Shown piece by piece: positions 1-10,583 of a DNA stretch of 64,000 nucleotides. The notes under the pieces were generated by a model. That model was not told the origin of the DNA, made no database searches, and worked only from the letters and a program-made list of their open reading frames with translations. The translations under genes were made by a program, and so were the position numbers. Every line of letters starts with the position of its first letter. Position 1 is the first letter of the stretch. Location: positions 43,429,001 to 43,493,000 of the forward strand of contig JARZZO010000011.1 of NCBI GenBank assembly GCA_030544215.1, in the 5' to 3' direction. Source of the stretch: Zantedeschia hybrid cultivar (Eukaryota; Streptophyta; Magnoliopsida; Alismatales; Araceae).

Positions 1-27
1 GTTCGGAAGGCTAAGGAAAGGGAGTTT

Positions 28-591
28 ATGGAATTGGTGCAGAATGATATGTCAGTTCTAGAATATCAAACGAAGTTTGTAGCTCTTGGAAGATTCGTTC
101 CACACATATTTGAGCATGAGGAACATAGAACAGAGAGATTTGTGGATGGACTCCGGTATGATCTGAGGACAATGGTGGCATCTCAGTGTTGTAGAGATCT
201 GGCATCAGCAGTTCGGTGCACAGTAGCGGTGGAGACTCAATTCCAACAAATGGCAAAAGAGTTGGAGCGATCAGCACGAGGGAAGCAGCAAGGCAAGAAC
301 AAATCAGTGGTCTTTTCGGCAGACGGTTCGAGTTCCTTTGAGTTCGGGTTCCAAGAGATGCTTTATGATGAGGATGAAGACGATTCGGTTTAGCAGATGC
401 AGACTGTGGCTGGCAGACAGCACGAAGCGAGATAGGATGTGGCAGATTATTGTCCCCGTTGTGGTAGGCATCATGGCAATCGGATGTGTCCATTGGTCAC
501 TGGTAGCTGTTTTGGCTGTGGTAGGAAGGGACATCTTGTGAGGAACTGTCCCCAAAAGAATAAGACAGGCCAGGAGCCGAGTGGTCAGTAG
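28..591 (+). pseudogene. Degenerate Tekay gag (C-terminal part)
   Basis: Encodes the C-terminal part of a Ty3/gypsy Gag, the structural protein that packages element RNA. The frame starts within the capsid-like region (LVQNDMSVLEYQTKF is homologous to the same part of Tekay-B Gag). It then runs through a basic linker to one CCHC zinc knuckle (CFGCGRKGHLVRNC, near 517-558), and ends at 589-591. Two in-frame TAG codons at 391-393 and 433-435 break it; the first precedes a QMQ stretch kept in Tekay-C, so the protein cannot be made whole. The N-terminal half is outside the window. Confidence 0.85.
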
Positions 592-907
592 GAGCCCGGG
601 ACCTAGAGTGGTGTTGTGTGTTCTCTTAGTAGAGGTCCGAGAGGTCGGGCTAGGTGAGCACTTTTATCTTGTCTTATTAGGTAGTAGTTGTGAACTCTTA
701 TGGCACTCTTTATGTATTTTGGACATGGTGGAGAATCAGTTTTGTAATATGTGCCGTGCAAGGTTAATGTATGGTTATTTCAGTCTATCAGTTTTGGCAG
801 AATCTTGGAACATAGTTAACTTAGTATTGATTTGATCGACCGGTTGTGTGGAGCCCCGTGTAAGAGTGTGATCGGTGAGGGTGATTGATGTGATCTGTGT
901 TACCGAC
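592..907 (+). other. Post-gag spacer shared with Tekay-C
   Basis: Non-coding segment directly after the gag stop. It aligns by eye along its length with 42190-42530 of the gag-only element Tekay-C, for example the shared CACTTTTATCTTGTCTTATT and GGAGAATC..TTTTGTAATATGTGCC. Near 908 it joins integrase coding sequence that starts at VELWDDGT. The spacer therefore marks a common derivative in which pro-RT-RNaseH was replaced or lost. Confidence 0.6.
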
Positions 908-2247
908 GTGGAATTGTGGGATGATGGTACGGTCATGTTTAGAGGCAGACTCTATGTTCCGACCGAGGAGGACGTGCGCAGGAGTGTCCTTGATGAGGCG
1001 CACCGTTCTAGATATGCAGTGCATCCTGGAACGACTAAAATGTATCATTATTTTAGGAGGCACTTTTGGTGGCCTGGTATGAAGAAGGATGTGGCTGATT
1101 ATGTGGCTAGGTGCATGACTTGTCAGCAGGTTAAGGCAGAACACCAGAGACCAGGAGGGTTGTTGCAGCCTTTGCCAATCCCGGAATGGATATGGGAGCT
1201 TGTGACTATGGACATTGTGATGGGATTGCCTGTATCCCCTGGCAGAAGGGACGCGATCTGGGTCATTATTGATTGATTGACCAAGTTGGCACACTTCCTG
1301 GTTATTAGGAAGGACTGGTCAGTCAGTAAGTTGGCTAAGCTGTTCGTGGATCGGATCATCTCTTTGCACGAGGTGCCCTTATCCATCGTGTCAGACCGAG
1401 ATTCGAGATTTACTTCTAGGTTCTGGAAGAGTTTTCGGAAGGCCTTGGGCAAGTAGTTAGCCTTCAGCTCGGCCTATCATCCCGAGACTGATGGGCAGTC
1501 GGAGAGGACCATTCAGACTCTAGAGGATATGTTCAGGGCATGTTGACTAGACTGGGAGGTTCTTGGGAGCAGCACTTATCTACAGTGGAGTTTGCTTACA
1601 ACAACAGTTATCATTCTAGTGTCGGCATGGCGCCTTGTGAGGCATTGTACGGGCGGCCGTGTCGATCCCCTGTGAATTGTTCTGAGATTGGTGAGAGGCA
1701 GATAGCAGGACCAGAGTTGGTACAATAGTGTGCTGAAGTTGCCAAAGTGGTACAGCATAAATTAATTACAGCTCAGAGCAGACAGAAGAGTTATGCAGAC
1801 ATCCGTAGGAGACCACTTGAGTTTGAGGTTGGGGACCACGTGTTTCTCCGAGTCTCACCCGCCAAGGGTGTAATGAGATTCGGGAAGCGAGGTAAGCTGA
1901 GTCCGTGTTATGTTGGGCCTTTTCCCATTCTTGCTCGAATTAGGGAAACGGCGTATCAGCTAGCCTTGCCGCCCAGTCTTACCGGGGTGCACGATGTGTC
2001 CCATGTTTCTTTGCTGAGGAGATATGTTCAAGATCCATCTCATGTTTTGGATTTTTCAGAGTTGGAAGTCACCGAGGACTTGTTCTTTCCAAAGTTTCCA
2101 GTACATTTTGAGGATCGCAAGGAACATATCCAACGGAACAAGGTTGTACCTCTGGTTAAGGTGATTTGGCAGTATCGCTCCGGGGGCGAGGCGACCTGGG
2201 AGCGCGAGGATGAGATGCGGGAACAATTTCCCTACCTTTTCTTGTAA
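908..2247 (+). pseudogene. Degenerate Tekay integrase with chromodomain-like tail
   Basis: Integrase of the Tekay polyprotein, which inserts the cDNA into chromatin. Visible are the HHCC zinc module (HPGTTKMYHYF ... CMTCQQ, about 1018-1130), the catalytic core with MDIVMGL, SDRDSRFTSRFW and HPETDGQSERT, the GPF/Y module near 1915, and a C-terminal segment (VIWQYRSGGEATWE) resembling the plant chromodomain that steers such elements to heterochromatin. It is broken by in-frame stops at 1274-1276, 1454-1456, 1544-1546 and 1726-1728, and by a one-base loss near 1551 in a run of G. Protease, RT and RNase H are absent upstream. Confidence 0.85.
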
Positions 2248-2300
2248 GTTCCCTTGTGAGCTTGTTTTTTTATGTTTCGCCCTCGTTAATTGTAGCAGGC

Positions 2301-2335
2301 AATTTCGGGGACGAAATTCTTTTTAAGGGGGGAAG
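2301..2335 (+). promoter_or_regulatory. Palindrome plus polypurine tract of element 1
   Basis: The polypurine tract AAGGGGGGAAG (2325-2335), which primes plus-strand DNA synthesis, ends two bases before the LTR. Just upstream is a perfect 7-bp inverted repeat, AATTTCG-GGGA-CGAAATT (2301-2318), also present at the same place in Tekay-B and Tekay-C. Confidence 0.75.
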
Positions 2336-2423
2336 TATGTAAGGATTGAGGATTCGGGTTCAGTTTTCGGGTCGGTTTCGGGCCGGATCCCCTGGTTTGG
2401 GCCCTGATGGGTCTCGGAGTCCT

Positions 2424-2697
2424 TTCGAACGGCGTCTTGCTGTGTGGACGCCATTTAGCTGGATTGTTCTTGTGCCACGTGGGCGGGCTTCAGGCCGCGA
2501 GAGTACGGCCCCTGTCGTGTTGTCTGAACAGCGTCCTTGTTGGACGACGCCATTCAGACTAGGGCCCTGGGTTGTCAGTGTACGGCGCCGGTCTTGTCGT
2601 CTGAACGGCGTCTTTGATAGGCGACGCAATTCAGAGTCTATGACATTACGGCCCGTCATGTCAGCTGATAGGCGTCTGTCTCGCAGGACGCGCTTTA
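2424..2697. repeat. Palindromic unit array A (4 units), element 1 LTR
   Basis: Four units of about 34 bp at 2424-2458, 2522-2559, 2599-2636 and 2664-2697. Each reads T-N-GAAN-GGCGTC, 8-11 loop bases, GACGC-N-NTTNA, so that each can fold into a hairpin. Unit spacing is about 70-100 bp. Confidence 0.75.
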
Positions 2698-3256
2698 CCC
2701 TGTTTCAGATTGACCCCGCGACCCTTCCCTCCTTTCTCTCATTCTCTCCTTCTCACTCTCTCTCTTCCCTCTCTCTGCCCCCTCCGATCCCTCTTTTCCT
2801 TTCCCTTCCTTTTCTTCCTCTTCCACCACTCCAACACCTCTCTACCTCTCACCACCACTTCCTTCGCGGCGCTTCATTCTCCGGGCGGCGGCCGACATCC
2901 CGGCAGAGTGACGACGTCCTCGGAGGTACCGGTGGCGGTCTGCAGTGCGGCGGTTCGGCGGCACGAAGCCAGGAGGAGTTCAAGTAATGGGTAGGGGGAC
3001 GAACCTTGCATGTAATGTGGTTATTTCATCCGTGTTTCCCGTTGTGAAGCATGATTCATGTGTGGGGTTTTTGGGTAGAATGAGCATGTTAAGGGGCTTT
3101 CTTGATGGAAATGGTGGTTTCTATGAGTGAGGATTTATGGGTTTCATGTGGCGGTTTGGTTTCCCCTCTTCGTTTCCCCCCCCTCTTGGGTGTTTTTGGG
3201 ATGAATTTGGGGTTAAGGGGACCCTCGGGTCGAGCTGCAGAAACCAGGTTTCTGAC

Positions 3257-3607
3257 CCTAAATGACGTCGTGCTAGGACAACGCCATTTCAAACGGCGGC
3301 TTTCTTGGGTGACGCCATTTAGGCAGAAATGCCCCAGAAGCGATTTCTGTTAGAATAGATTTTCCGTGTTGTATAGCGTCCAAGGACAGCGACGCCTTTC
3401 AAATGGCTGCTTCCCAGGACGACGCGTTTTAAGTGAATTAACCGTAGTTTGTCTCTGTTTCTGTCGCTATGCGGCGACTAGGGACAGCGACGCGTTTTGA
3501 AAGACGACGACTAGGTACGACGCCTTTTAGGCCATGTTCTGAGGCTGAGTTTTTTATTAACCAGTTTAGGAGGCTTGAATGGCGTTGGCCACGGGCGACG
3601 CGATTCA
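3257..3607. repeat. Palindromic unit array A (7 units, mostly in pairs), element 1 LTR
   Basis: Back-to-back pairs at 3257-3322, 3371-3431 and 3469-3531, then a single unit at 3574-3607 with arms TTGAATGGCGT and GCGATTCAA. The same order of pairs and final single unit recurs in the Tekay-B, Tekay-C and solo Tekay LTRs. Confidence 0.75.
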
Positions 3608-3706
3608 ATGTAGAACCACAAGAAATTCATGATATTAATATGTGTTTACACTATTAGATAGTTCAGTCAATGCATGCTTTAAATCGTACTCGAGGATGAG
3701 GATTCT

Positions 3707-3804
3707 TACGTGACCGGATCGCACTGTGTTGTGTTTCGTGCGACCGTGGACTTTTTACGTGACCGGATCGCACTTTGTTGTGTTTCGTACGACCGTGGAC
3801 CTAG
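3707..3804 (+). repeat. 49-bp tandem duplication in LTR
   Basis: A segment starting TACGTGACCGGATCGCAC is present twice in tandem with period 49 (3707 and 3756), with only a few differences. The corresponding part of the solo LTR at 61216-61260 has a single copy, so the duplication is private to this LTR. Confidence 0.75.
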
Positions 3805-4654
3805 AGTGACAGTTGTAGCGCTTAACACCCTGTGTCGGTGTGGGAGGGACACAGCGCCGGTGTAGGAGTGGTGGGGTGACGCCTAAAGAGAGGGTCACCT
3901 GGTGTACCCCGGGATTAGCTAGTACCGGTGTAGGAGTGGTACCTGTGGAGTGTCACTCGTGTTGGGGGAAGTAGCAACCACCTAGAGCAAGTTGGGTCGG
4001 AGTAGCTAGCGTGCTATCCGAGGGGTTACTGTTTGGTCTCAGCGGGTCGGTGTTTCCCGCGTGCGGCTGTGTGGTTGGCGCGTTTTGCCGAGACGCTGGT
4101 TGTAGGCTCCCTGGTAGAATGGTTTCAGAGTTGTGTGTGTTACATTTCTAATGCATGTGTTTTATATCGAAATTTAGGAATTGTATTACTACTTTACTTA
4201 ATTGCCTTCATTCTGTATTATTACACTTGTGGGTGTGTGAGTGGGAGGCGGGGGATCGGAGGATCCCTACTGAGCCCAATTCTGGTGTGGCTGACTCCCT
4301 GCGGTTTCAGGTGTGGACTTCTTGGCGAGTGGCGGCGTGTGGTGTTCTCCTTGGTGTGCGGACCAGCAGCTATCTCAGTTCCGGGGTATGCCCCGATGTT
4401 GTTGTACTTTGCTTCTGCCTGTACTTATTTAATTCTTTGGACCATGTAATTATTGTTTGACTGTGTACGAACATTATTAATTTCCTTCCTGCGCACTTGT
4501 AATTTCCTTGAAATCCGTGTGATTGTTATATTTAGCCTTGTTTAACGCTTACTCCTCTAGACGTGTGTATGAGATCTGGGTGTGAAACCATAGATAATGA
4601 TCCGATACCCATTTAGTAATCGGGTTTCCGATTATAGGGTGGCGGGTCGTTACA

Positions 4655-4797
4655 CCATTACTGCACAATCTAAGGTGTCAAAAGTCTTCTCCATCTCTTT
4701 TAGCCAATGAGCTACCTTATCAAGGTCAGGACGACTAGTGAAATGAGGCAGTCTAAACTTCAGGAATCTCTCTAGAGTAGCCGAAGGCCCTCTAGTA
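4655..4797 (-). pseudogene. Tekay gag fragment
   Basis: On the minus strand this stretch reads LERFLKF.LPHFTSRPD and HWLKEMEKTFDTLDC, matching residues about 60-95 of Tekay-B Gag. It is a 140-bp remnant of another Tekay element. It abuts the element 1 LTR on the left. On the right, 36 unassigned bases lead to the copia LTR. Confidence 0.75.
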
Positions 4798-4833
4798 AGG
4801 AATTTGTAATATGCAGCAGAAGTTTAAATCGAT

Positions 4834-6380
4834 TGTTGGTATCAGGTTGCTGGGATCGAAAAATAGACTAATAAAATTAATGGGAGGAACTGTTCTTCAC
4901 CTTTGCCGGGTTTCGTATCTGCCGTGGATTGAATCGATTCAGTAATCGCGCACGTGCACGATCTCCAGAGATATCCACATGAACTCCCGACGCAGACGTG
5001 TTTTCCTCCTCGGCTTGAAGACGTCAACCCAATCTCAAATCCACCATGTAGTTGAAGAGTAGGAGAGAGAGAGATCTATCCTTCTTCAAGAGAGAGAGAG
5101 AGAGAGAGAGGGGAGAGAGAAACTCCAAAAAGGGTTGTGGTGTATGTACACCACCATCTAGGCCTCCTTTTATAACTCTTATAGATAACGCCAACATTTA
5201 ATTCTCATGATTATCCAAGAGCTTGTCCTTGGATAATTCTCGATTAAATATTCAATATTTATCCTGCGATTTTTCACAAAAAGCAAGATAATAAAATATT
5301 TATAATCTCTCACCGTCTTTCGAGAATTCTTATGTGTGTGACCCTTTAAGCCCATATATTAGTCTTGTTTCAGACCCACTAAACTTAGAACTAATTCTAA
5401 AATTTAGTATTTATTAATTATTATTTAAACATCATATGTTAAATAATTAATTCAATAAATAAGTGGCTTATCATCCGACGATTAATCCACTTGACCTTCT
5501 GACCATGAACGACACCAAACACTACCTCATGATCCCAGACGATAGAAGGGATACTATTTCCTATATTTGAACCAGTCCGTCTGTAGATACTACACAGATA
5601 AAATCCTTCAGTCATCCAATGTCCCAATAACACAAGGGTATGGTTTCATAGTCAAATCTTTTATCGCATTATTTAGATGGATTACAATACTCAGTTAACT
5701 TCTAGAAAGACATCTCTTTCAGTTAACTCTGGCCAGGGATTTTTGTGTACACATCCATAGGATATTCTCTCTCCAGTGGTATACTAAGAGTGAGTGATCT
5801 TCTATTGTTCACTCAATTACCTTCGCAAGCTTTCCGCTGTGTCTGAGAGACTGACTATCATGGATTTAATGGTTAAAGTCCACAAGCCAAATAATCAAGT
5901 CACAATGGTCTACAAGCAAGGTATCATTGGTGACTCAGGTAAAAGGACCAACTGCGCTACTACAACGATTGAATTCCCTGGTTGACTATCATGTATAATG
6001 ACCATCTAGGAATTCTAATTCGAATCTGTTCAGTGAACTCATTCTCTAATGAGCACACATAAGTTTGTCTTAATGTCACCACACGAGTGAATGTGAGATC
6101 ATTCCACCCTCATCACATGAGCAGAAATAACCTGTATCGATCTTATCGGATATTTAACGTCCAATTAAATATCCTATGATCAAGAACTGTGTAGACAAGT
6201 GACTAAGAATATTGATCTTACTATCATGATCTCATCATGATTCACTATCCTGTATATTTATCTACGGACCTTCATTACGATAGTTAATTTGCGAGAACTA
6301 TATATAATGAAATGATTGATTTTATTAATATTTATAATTTGAATGTACAGTGATTGGCTTTAAGGCCACCAATCCTATCA
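4834..6380 (-). repeat. Copia-1 3' LTR (1547 bp)
   Basis: On the minus strand it starts TGATAGGATTGGTGGCC, follows the purine stretch AAGTAGGATAA, and ends ATACCAACA. It has a TATA box (TATAAAA, plus-strand 5168-5174) and a (GA)n run at 5086-5111 shortly downstream of it, in the presumed transcribed leader. The left boundary is inferred from the TG/CA rule and from the similar end of copia LTR 2 and could be off by a few bases. No coding capacity. Confidence 0.65.
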
Positions 6381-6404
6381 TTATCCTACTTGGACTAAAG
6401 CCAA

Positions 6405-6895
6405 TCACTCATATATATAACTCCTATTAGACTTAAGGTGACGTTCTAAATTGACTTGAGACAATGGGTTAGTCAAAGGATATGCTACATTATCTTCGGA
6501 TGAGACTTTCTCAACCACTATATCTCCTCGGACGATTATCTCATAGATCAGATGAAACTGTCTCAGAATATGCTTTGACCTATGATGTGATCTTGACTCC
6601 TTTGCTTGAGCTATTGCCCCGTTGTTGTCACACAATAATAGGACAAGATCTGAAATGCTTGGGACTACTCCAAGTGCAAAGATGAACTTCTTCATTCTAA
6701 CCACCTCTTTAGCAGCTTTAGTTGCAGCGATGTATTCTACTTCGGTCGTCGAATCTCCAGTTGTTTCTTGTTTGGAACTTTACTAATGCACTACACCTCC
6801 ATTTAGTATGAACACAAATCCAGACATAGATTTGTTGTCATCCATATTCGACTGGAAGCTCGAGTCAGTAAACCCTCGAAGTTCTAAGTCGTTTC
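6405..6895 (-). pseudogene. Copia RNase H (degenerate)
   Basis: Ribonuclease H domain of a Ty1/copia polyprotein, which removes RNA from the RNA:DNA hybrid. Minus-strand reading gives DLELRGFTDSSFQ (first catalytic Asp), STTEVEYIAATKAAKE (Glu) and LLCDNNGAIAQAKESR (Asp), then the typical SKHILRQFHLI tail. It ends at 6405. Stops TAA and TAG are adjacent at 6780-6785, where relatives have a Trp-Lys pair after Ser. The frame continues in register across the Tat-1 insertion into 38026-38075. Confidence 0.88.
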
Positions 6896-8276
6896 TGTAG
6901 ACGCCCGATTTTGGACACCTCATTAGTCATAAATCACACATTACCATCATAATCTATCCAATTTTCTCATATAATTCAGCCCACTAAATAATCAGGCCCA
7001 TTAACCAATCTCCACTTCCTCTCACCCATAGAAGGTCAACTGGGCCGCCTTCCACCATCCGTGGAAGGCCAACCAAGCCGTCTTCCACCACCCGCGGAAG
7101 GCCAGCTACCTTGCCTTCCACCTTTTGGCCACTTTTTCACTTTCCGCCACCTTTTCGTAGAAGGCGAACCAGCCTGCCTTCCACCACCTATGGAATGTCA
7201 ACCCTTGCCTTCCACCACCCTTGAAAGGCCAACCCTCGCCTTCCGCCACCTTTGGATGACCAACCCCCGCCTTCCACCATCCGTGGAAGGCCAACTGGGC
7301 CGCCTTCCACCTTTTTCATGGAAGGCCAGCTACCTGGCCTTCCACGGAAGCGGGAGGCAAGATAGTTGGCCGTCCATTCCCCTAACTTCCACCTTGACCT
7401 CGTCTTCCTACGATCCCTCCACTCGCCATCCTCATCGCCCACTACTATGATCATTCCCCGCTCCAGCGACTGCCATGGCCACGACCTCCGATCTCTGACT
7501 ATTTCCTATTGGTTCTAAGGGAATTACGGGGATTTAGAACCCTATTTTCCTCCTATTTACGGGGATTCAAGTGGGAGAAAGCCTTGGTAGTCGACAAGTT
7601 AGAGGAAGCAGATGAATCCTTCGTATTCCAAATGGGCTTGTTTTCTTAACTCTCTCCTTACTTTTGTCATTTCCTTTTCATTACATTCCTACCATCCATC
7701 CACTCCGTAGCATCATCTTCTCCTCCTACTCATTTCCTTTCACCACATTTCTTCTACTTTCACCATTACCACACACGAGCATCCCATCTGCACATGCATC
7801 CTAGGAAATCCTAGCACCCACTCTAACAGAGGTCCCAAACAAAAAACGGGAGGTGGGTGGCCATAAACATATGGTCTCCTTCCCTCCCTAAACACCCACC
7901 AGTGCATTCCTATTCAATTTTCGGTTTATTTGTTCATATGCATGAATAGCTTCGCACGTCATAGTCCTAATTGGGTTTTCGTTTCTTTGTTCTCTCTTTG
8001 TCTCTCAGGGCTCTTACTACTTTTCGCACGTAGACTACCGAGTTCTCTACCTTCGGCCGGCCGGAAGCAGAGAAGAGGAACCCATCATCTCCTGCTCCAC
8101 CAGAACGCTATCAACCTCATCATCTTGCAGAGCACAGGGACCGTAAGGTAATGCTCCTGGCGATCATACATTCCAATCCTTAACTCCGTCTAAACAGCCG
8201 CAGTGCTAAGACGAACGGAGAAGCCCTCCCCGGGAAAGAGATAGCTGCAGCGGCAGGGACGTTCCGAATGCCTACA
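6896..8276 (+). repeat. Tat-1 5' LTR (1381 bp)
   Basis: Starts TGTAGACGCCCGATTTTGG and ends GAATGCCTACA; the 3' copy starts TGTAGACACCC and ends GTGCCTATA. Compared with the 3' copy it lacks about 60 bp around 7553-7575, including the presumed TATA motif (TATTTAAA at 37249-37256). The 5' LTR has therefore probably lost its core promoter. It contains the GGAAGGC palindrome array. Confidence 0.82.
7029..7350. repeat. Palindrome array C (GCCTTCC / GGAAGGC) in Tat-1 5' LTR
   Basis: About seven alternations of CCTTCCACC and GGAAGGCCA. The clearest unit, 7047-7069, is a perfect palindrome: GCCTTCCAC, five loop bases, GTGGAAGGC. The 3' LTR has the same array at 36718-37043. Confidence 0.8.
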
Positions 8277-9012
8277 GCCCTCTAGCGATCACGGTGGGAC
8301 ATCTACTTGCTCACTGCACGCACATCGAAGGTAAGAGCCCCAACACCTAGACGGGGTTAATAACCTGGACGGCCAGCCAGTTGGCCACGCAATAACATGG
8401 ACGGCCAGCTAGCTGGCCGCCCAGTAACTTGGACGGCCCGACCCTGGCTGTCTAATCTTCGAACGGCCAAGCACATGGCCGTCCAGCACTTGGACGGCCA
8501 ACTTCATTGCCGTCCAACGCAACTTTTTTGTCAGTTGTTGTTTTGATTCTGTTCACTGTTCTCTTGTCTTTTGAACTGTGGGTTAATTCCAGGGTACTCT
8601 CCGCGGGGGTTTTAAGGAAGATCCGGTGTCACACCTCTAGTTACCTCTCCCACAGTGTTTGCCTCTCCACCTAAGGATTCCCACTCGGGTGTGACTAGTC
8701 TTATTCTGTTGGGAACCTCCGTGAGTCTCTGTGAGCCAGGGATTCCCAGTTGGCCGCCGAGCGGGTTGTACCTAAACTACCTAATAGGATCTTGAGTTTG
8801 TGTGAGGAATTAAGCCTTCCCATTCATAATCGTCCACCCATAGGCGTCACTAAGAGAATTATTTCAAAATCAAAGATACTTAACTAAACTTTGGTGAAAC
8901 AGGTTTTGAAAGAAAAGTACAGGGTCGATAAAGGTTTGAACTTAATTTGCTAGAAACCAACACTCATAATACACGATTAACCTTTCAAGTGAAATATAAA
9001 ATCTTTTAGGAT
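8277..9012 (+). other. Tat-1 untranslated leader
   Basis: Segment between the 5' LTR and gag. I could not recognise the tRNA primer site that should follow the LTR. A palindrome array occupies 8364-8517. The rest is unique non-coding sequence, rich in CTCTCC and CCTCCG stretches. Confidence 0.5.
8364..8517. repeat. Palindrome array B (GGACGGCCA / TGGCCGTCC) in Tat-1 leader
   Basis: Five to six inverted pairs, such as GGACGGCCAGCTAGCTGGCC near 8400 and TGGACGGCCA...TGCCGTCCA at 8491-8515. They are spaced about 30 bp apart and would fold into successive hairpins in the genomic RNA. Confidence 0.75.
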
Positions 9013-10583
9013 TTGTGTTTCATAATGAATCGAATGTATGTTAACATTGTGTATGATGACATGGATGAGTTTGGTAACAATGTCACACACAACCCTCTAT
9101 TCAAAATTGAAGAGGATCCACAACAAACCTTCATAGGTATGCTCCAAATATCTAGAGAGGAACTTAGGAGGAAAGATTCTGATGAATCTTCTACCTCGCA
9201 AGGGGAAGATGAGCCGGTAATTTCAAATAGAACATTTTAGACTCCCGGAGAAGATCCGGAACTCATTGCCGTATTATCGCGGTATACTCCTGATCAACTC
9301 ATTCAATTAGTCTCCCGTGGTAAAACCCAGGATGCCACTCCTCGGAAGACTCAATTCCAAGGATCTTCTAGCTGCCCCCAGGCTAATTACACAATGTCAA
9401 CTCAAACAATCCCATCTAATTTCATCAACTAGATCACACCTCCCAAGCAGGAGGAGTTCATTTACAAGAATGAGGTCGAGACTTGTGTCCGACAGCTTAT
9501 GGCCAAAAATCTTACCCTGAGACAACCTCATTCCCTTTCGAGCTATTGTAAACTCCCTTCAGCCTACTTTCCACTAGGATTCAAAGTACCCAAGTACAAG
9601 AAGTACGATGGTACCACAGACCCACATCATTACCTATCAGGGTTTCTCATAGATTCTCACCAGTGGCTCTATGATAGAGTCCTCCTTGTCCACCTCTTTC
9701 AGAAGTCTCTAGAGGGTGAGACTTTGAGATGGTTTTCTTCCCTACCAGCCACTGCTCTAATCAATTTCGATATGGTCTCGGAAAGATTCGTCACCCATTT
9801 CAATCACATGGCAGCCTTGCCTCCCACCTTATTCGATCTCGTAATGGAGAAAGTGAAGTCTGACGAAGACTTCACTCACTTTGCTATTAGGTGGAGAGCT
9901 ATGGCCTCTAGAGCAGAAGTTATCATCCCTGAAGCCCAAGCTATCACTATGCTTGTCAACAACGCCACCCCACACTCCGAGCTATTCTCATGCTTAGCGA
10001 ACTTCAAACATTCGCTCAGCTATATAATCGAGGTAGGGTAGTTCAGTCTCAAATCTGGGTTTCCACTTTGCCTTCGTTCTTCGAAAACAGAAATAGGAAC
10101 AAGAAAGCCACACCGACTCCCACCACAGAAGGAGTCACCATTAATGAGCAAGTAAGCACTCTAGGACAATCAACCAGGTTTCCTAATTCTCAACCTAGGT
10201 ATGATGCTCAGCCCAATCAGAAACAGTACTCAATTGTTCCTCCCCCGACTAATTATAGTCGTCCCATGGCCAAACACATATCATATCCACCTTTGCCAGA
10301 ATCGCTAGTGGACATTTTTTTTGCCTTGCTAGCTTGCAATGCCATCCAACTCCCGCCACAACGAGAAGGTGTTCCGCGTAATACGAACACGTCTAGGTAC
10401 TGCCCCTACCATAGAATCCCAGGTCACACAATCTACAACTGCTTCACCTTCAGGGATTGGGTGTATGATCTGAATAATGAAGGTAGGATACACTGGGAGG
10501 ATATGAAGAAGGCCATTGATGCCTTAGGCTCACTTTGTTTGCAGAATAACTTAAACCAGAATAAGGTTCTGGGGATTTATTAA
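9013..10583 (+). pseudogene. Tat-1 gag (degenerate)
   Basis: Structural Gag of a Tat-type element. The chosen ATG (9013) opens MCFIMNRMYVNIVYDD. The retrotransposon-gag core lies at about 9550-9990 (PKYKKYDGTTDPHHYLSGF, FQKSLEGETLRWFSSLP, DEDFTHFAIRWRAMA). The nucleocapsid-like finger CPYHRIPGHTIYNC is at about 10400-10441. Stops occur at 9238-9240 and 9430-9432, and a frame change near 10005 moves the C-terminal part to another frame that ends at 10583. The homologous gag in Tat-2 (62640-63999, minus) supports the reading. Confidence 0.85.

Larger units (their letters stand above)
1..4654 (+). mobile_element. Truncated Tekay/Del-type Ty3/gypsy element (element 1), 3' part
   Basis: Its 5' end lies outside the window. 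Visible order: degenerate gag, a short spacer, degenerate integrase with a chromodomain-like tail, polypurine tract, 3' LTR. Protease, RT and RNase H are missing between gag and integrase. Encoded segments match Tekay-B (13047-22417) throughout, which fixes the lineage. The base pairs after the LTR (CCATT at 4655-4659) are the predicted target duplication, to be found just before the unseen 5' LTR. The sequence after them is gag of another Tekay element on the minus strand, so element 1 probably inserted into an older relative. Confidence 0.85.
2338..4654 (+). repeat. 3' LTR of element 1 (2317 bp)
   Basis: Begins TGTAAGGATTGAGG directly after the polypurine tract and ends GGCGGGTCGTTACA, giving TG...CA termini identical to the ends of the other Tekay LTRs in the window. 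It contains two groups of GGCGTC/GACGCC palindromes and a CT-rich stretch at 2715-2850. No intact gene lies inside; the open frames seen there are chance. Confidence 0.9.
4834..6895 (-). mobile_element. Ty1/copia element 1, 3' half (minus strand)
   Basis: Contains, reading on the minus strand, the end of the RT/RNase H region (6895 to 6405), a short purine-rich site and the 3' LTR (6380 to 4834). The other side of the break is found at 38026-38075, because Tat-1 inserted into the coding frame. The element is old: RNase H carries two adjacent stop codons. The rest of its pol, if retained, should lie beyond the far end of Tat-2. Confidence 0.8.

Noticed and set aside
2710..2994. CT-rich protein-coding frames in Tekay LTRs (also at 14684-15037, 38624-39016, 42907-43299)
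   Set aside because: These open frames arise from the CTCTCC-rich leader part of the LTR, occur in several frames at once, and encode only low-complexity Ser/Pro/Leu.
4834..4860. TTGGTATCAGG as a tRNA-iMet primer site
   Set aside because: It is in the wrong orientation for the minus-strand copia LTR and lacks the following AGC; it is the LTR end ATACCAACA seen from the other strand.
6896..8748. A longer Tat-1 5' LTR ending at 8748 next to a TTGGCCGCC word resembling a primer site
   Set aside because: The 3' LTR matches only to GCCTATA at 38025, and the GTTTC target duplication follows exactly there, so the LTR ends at 8276.
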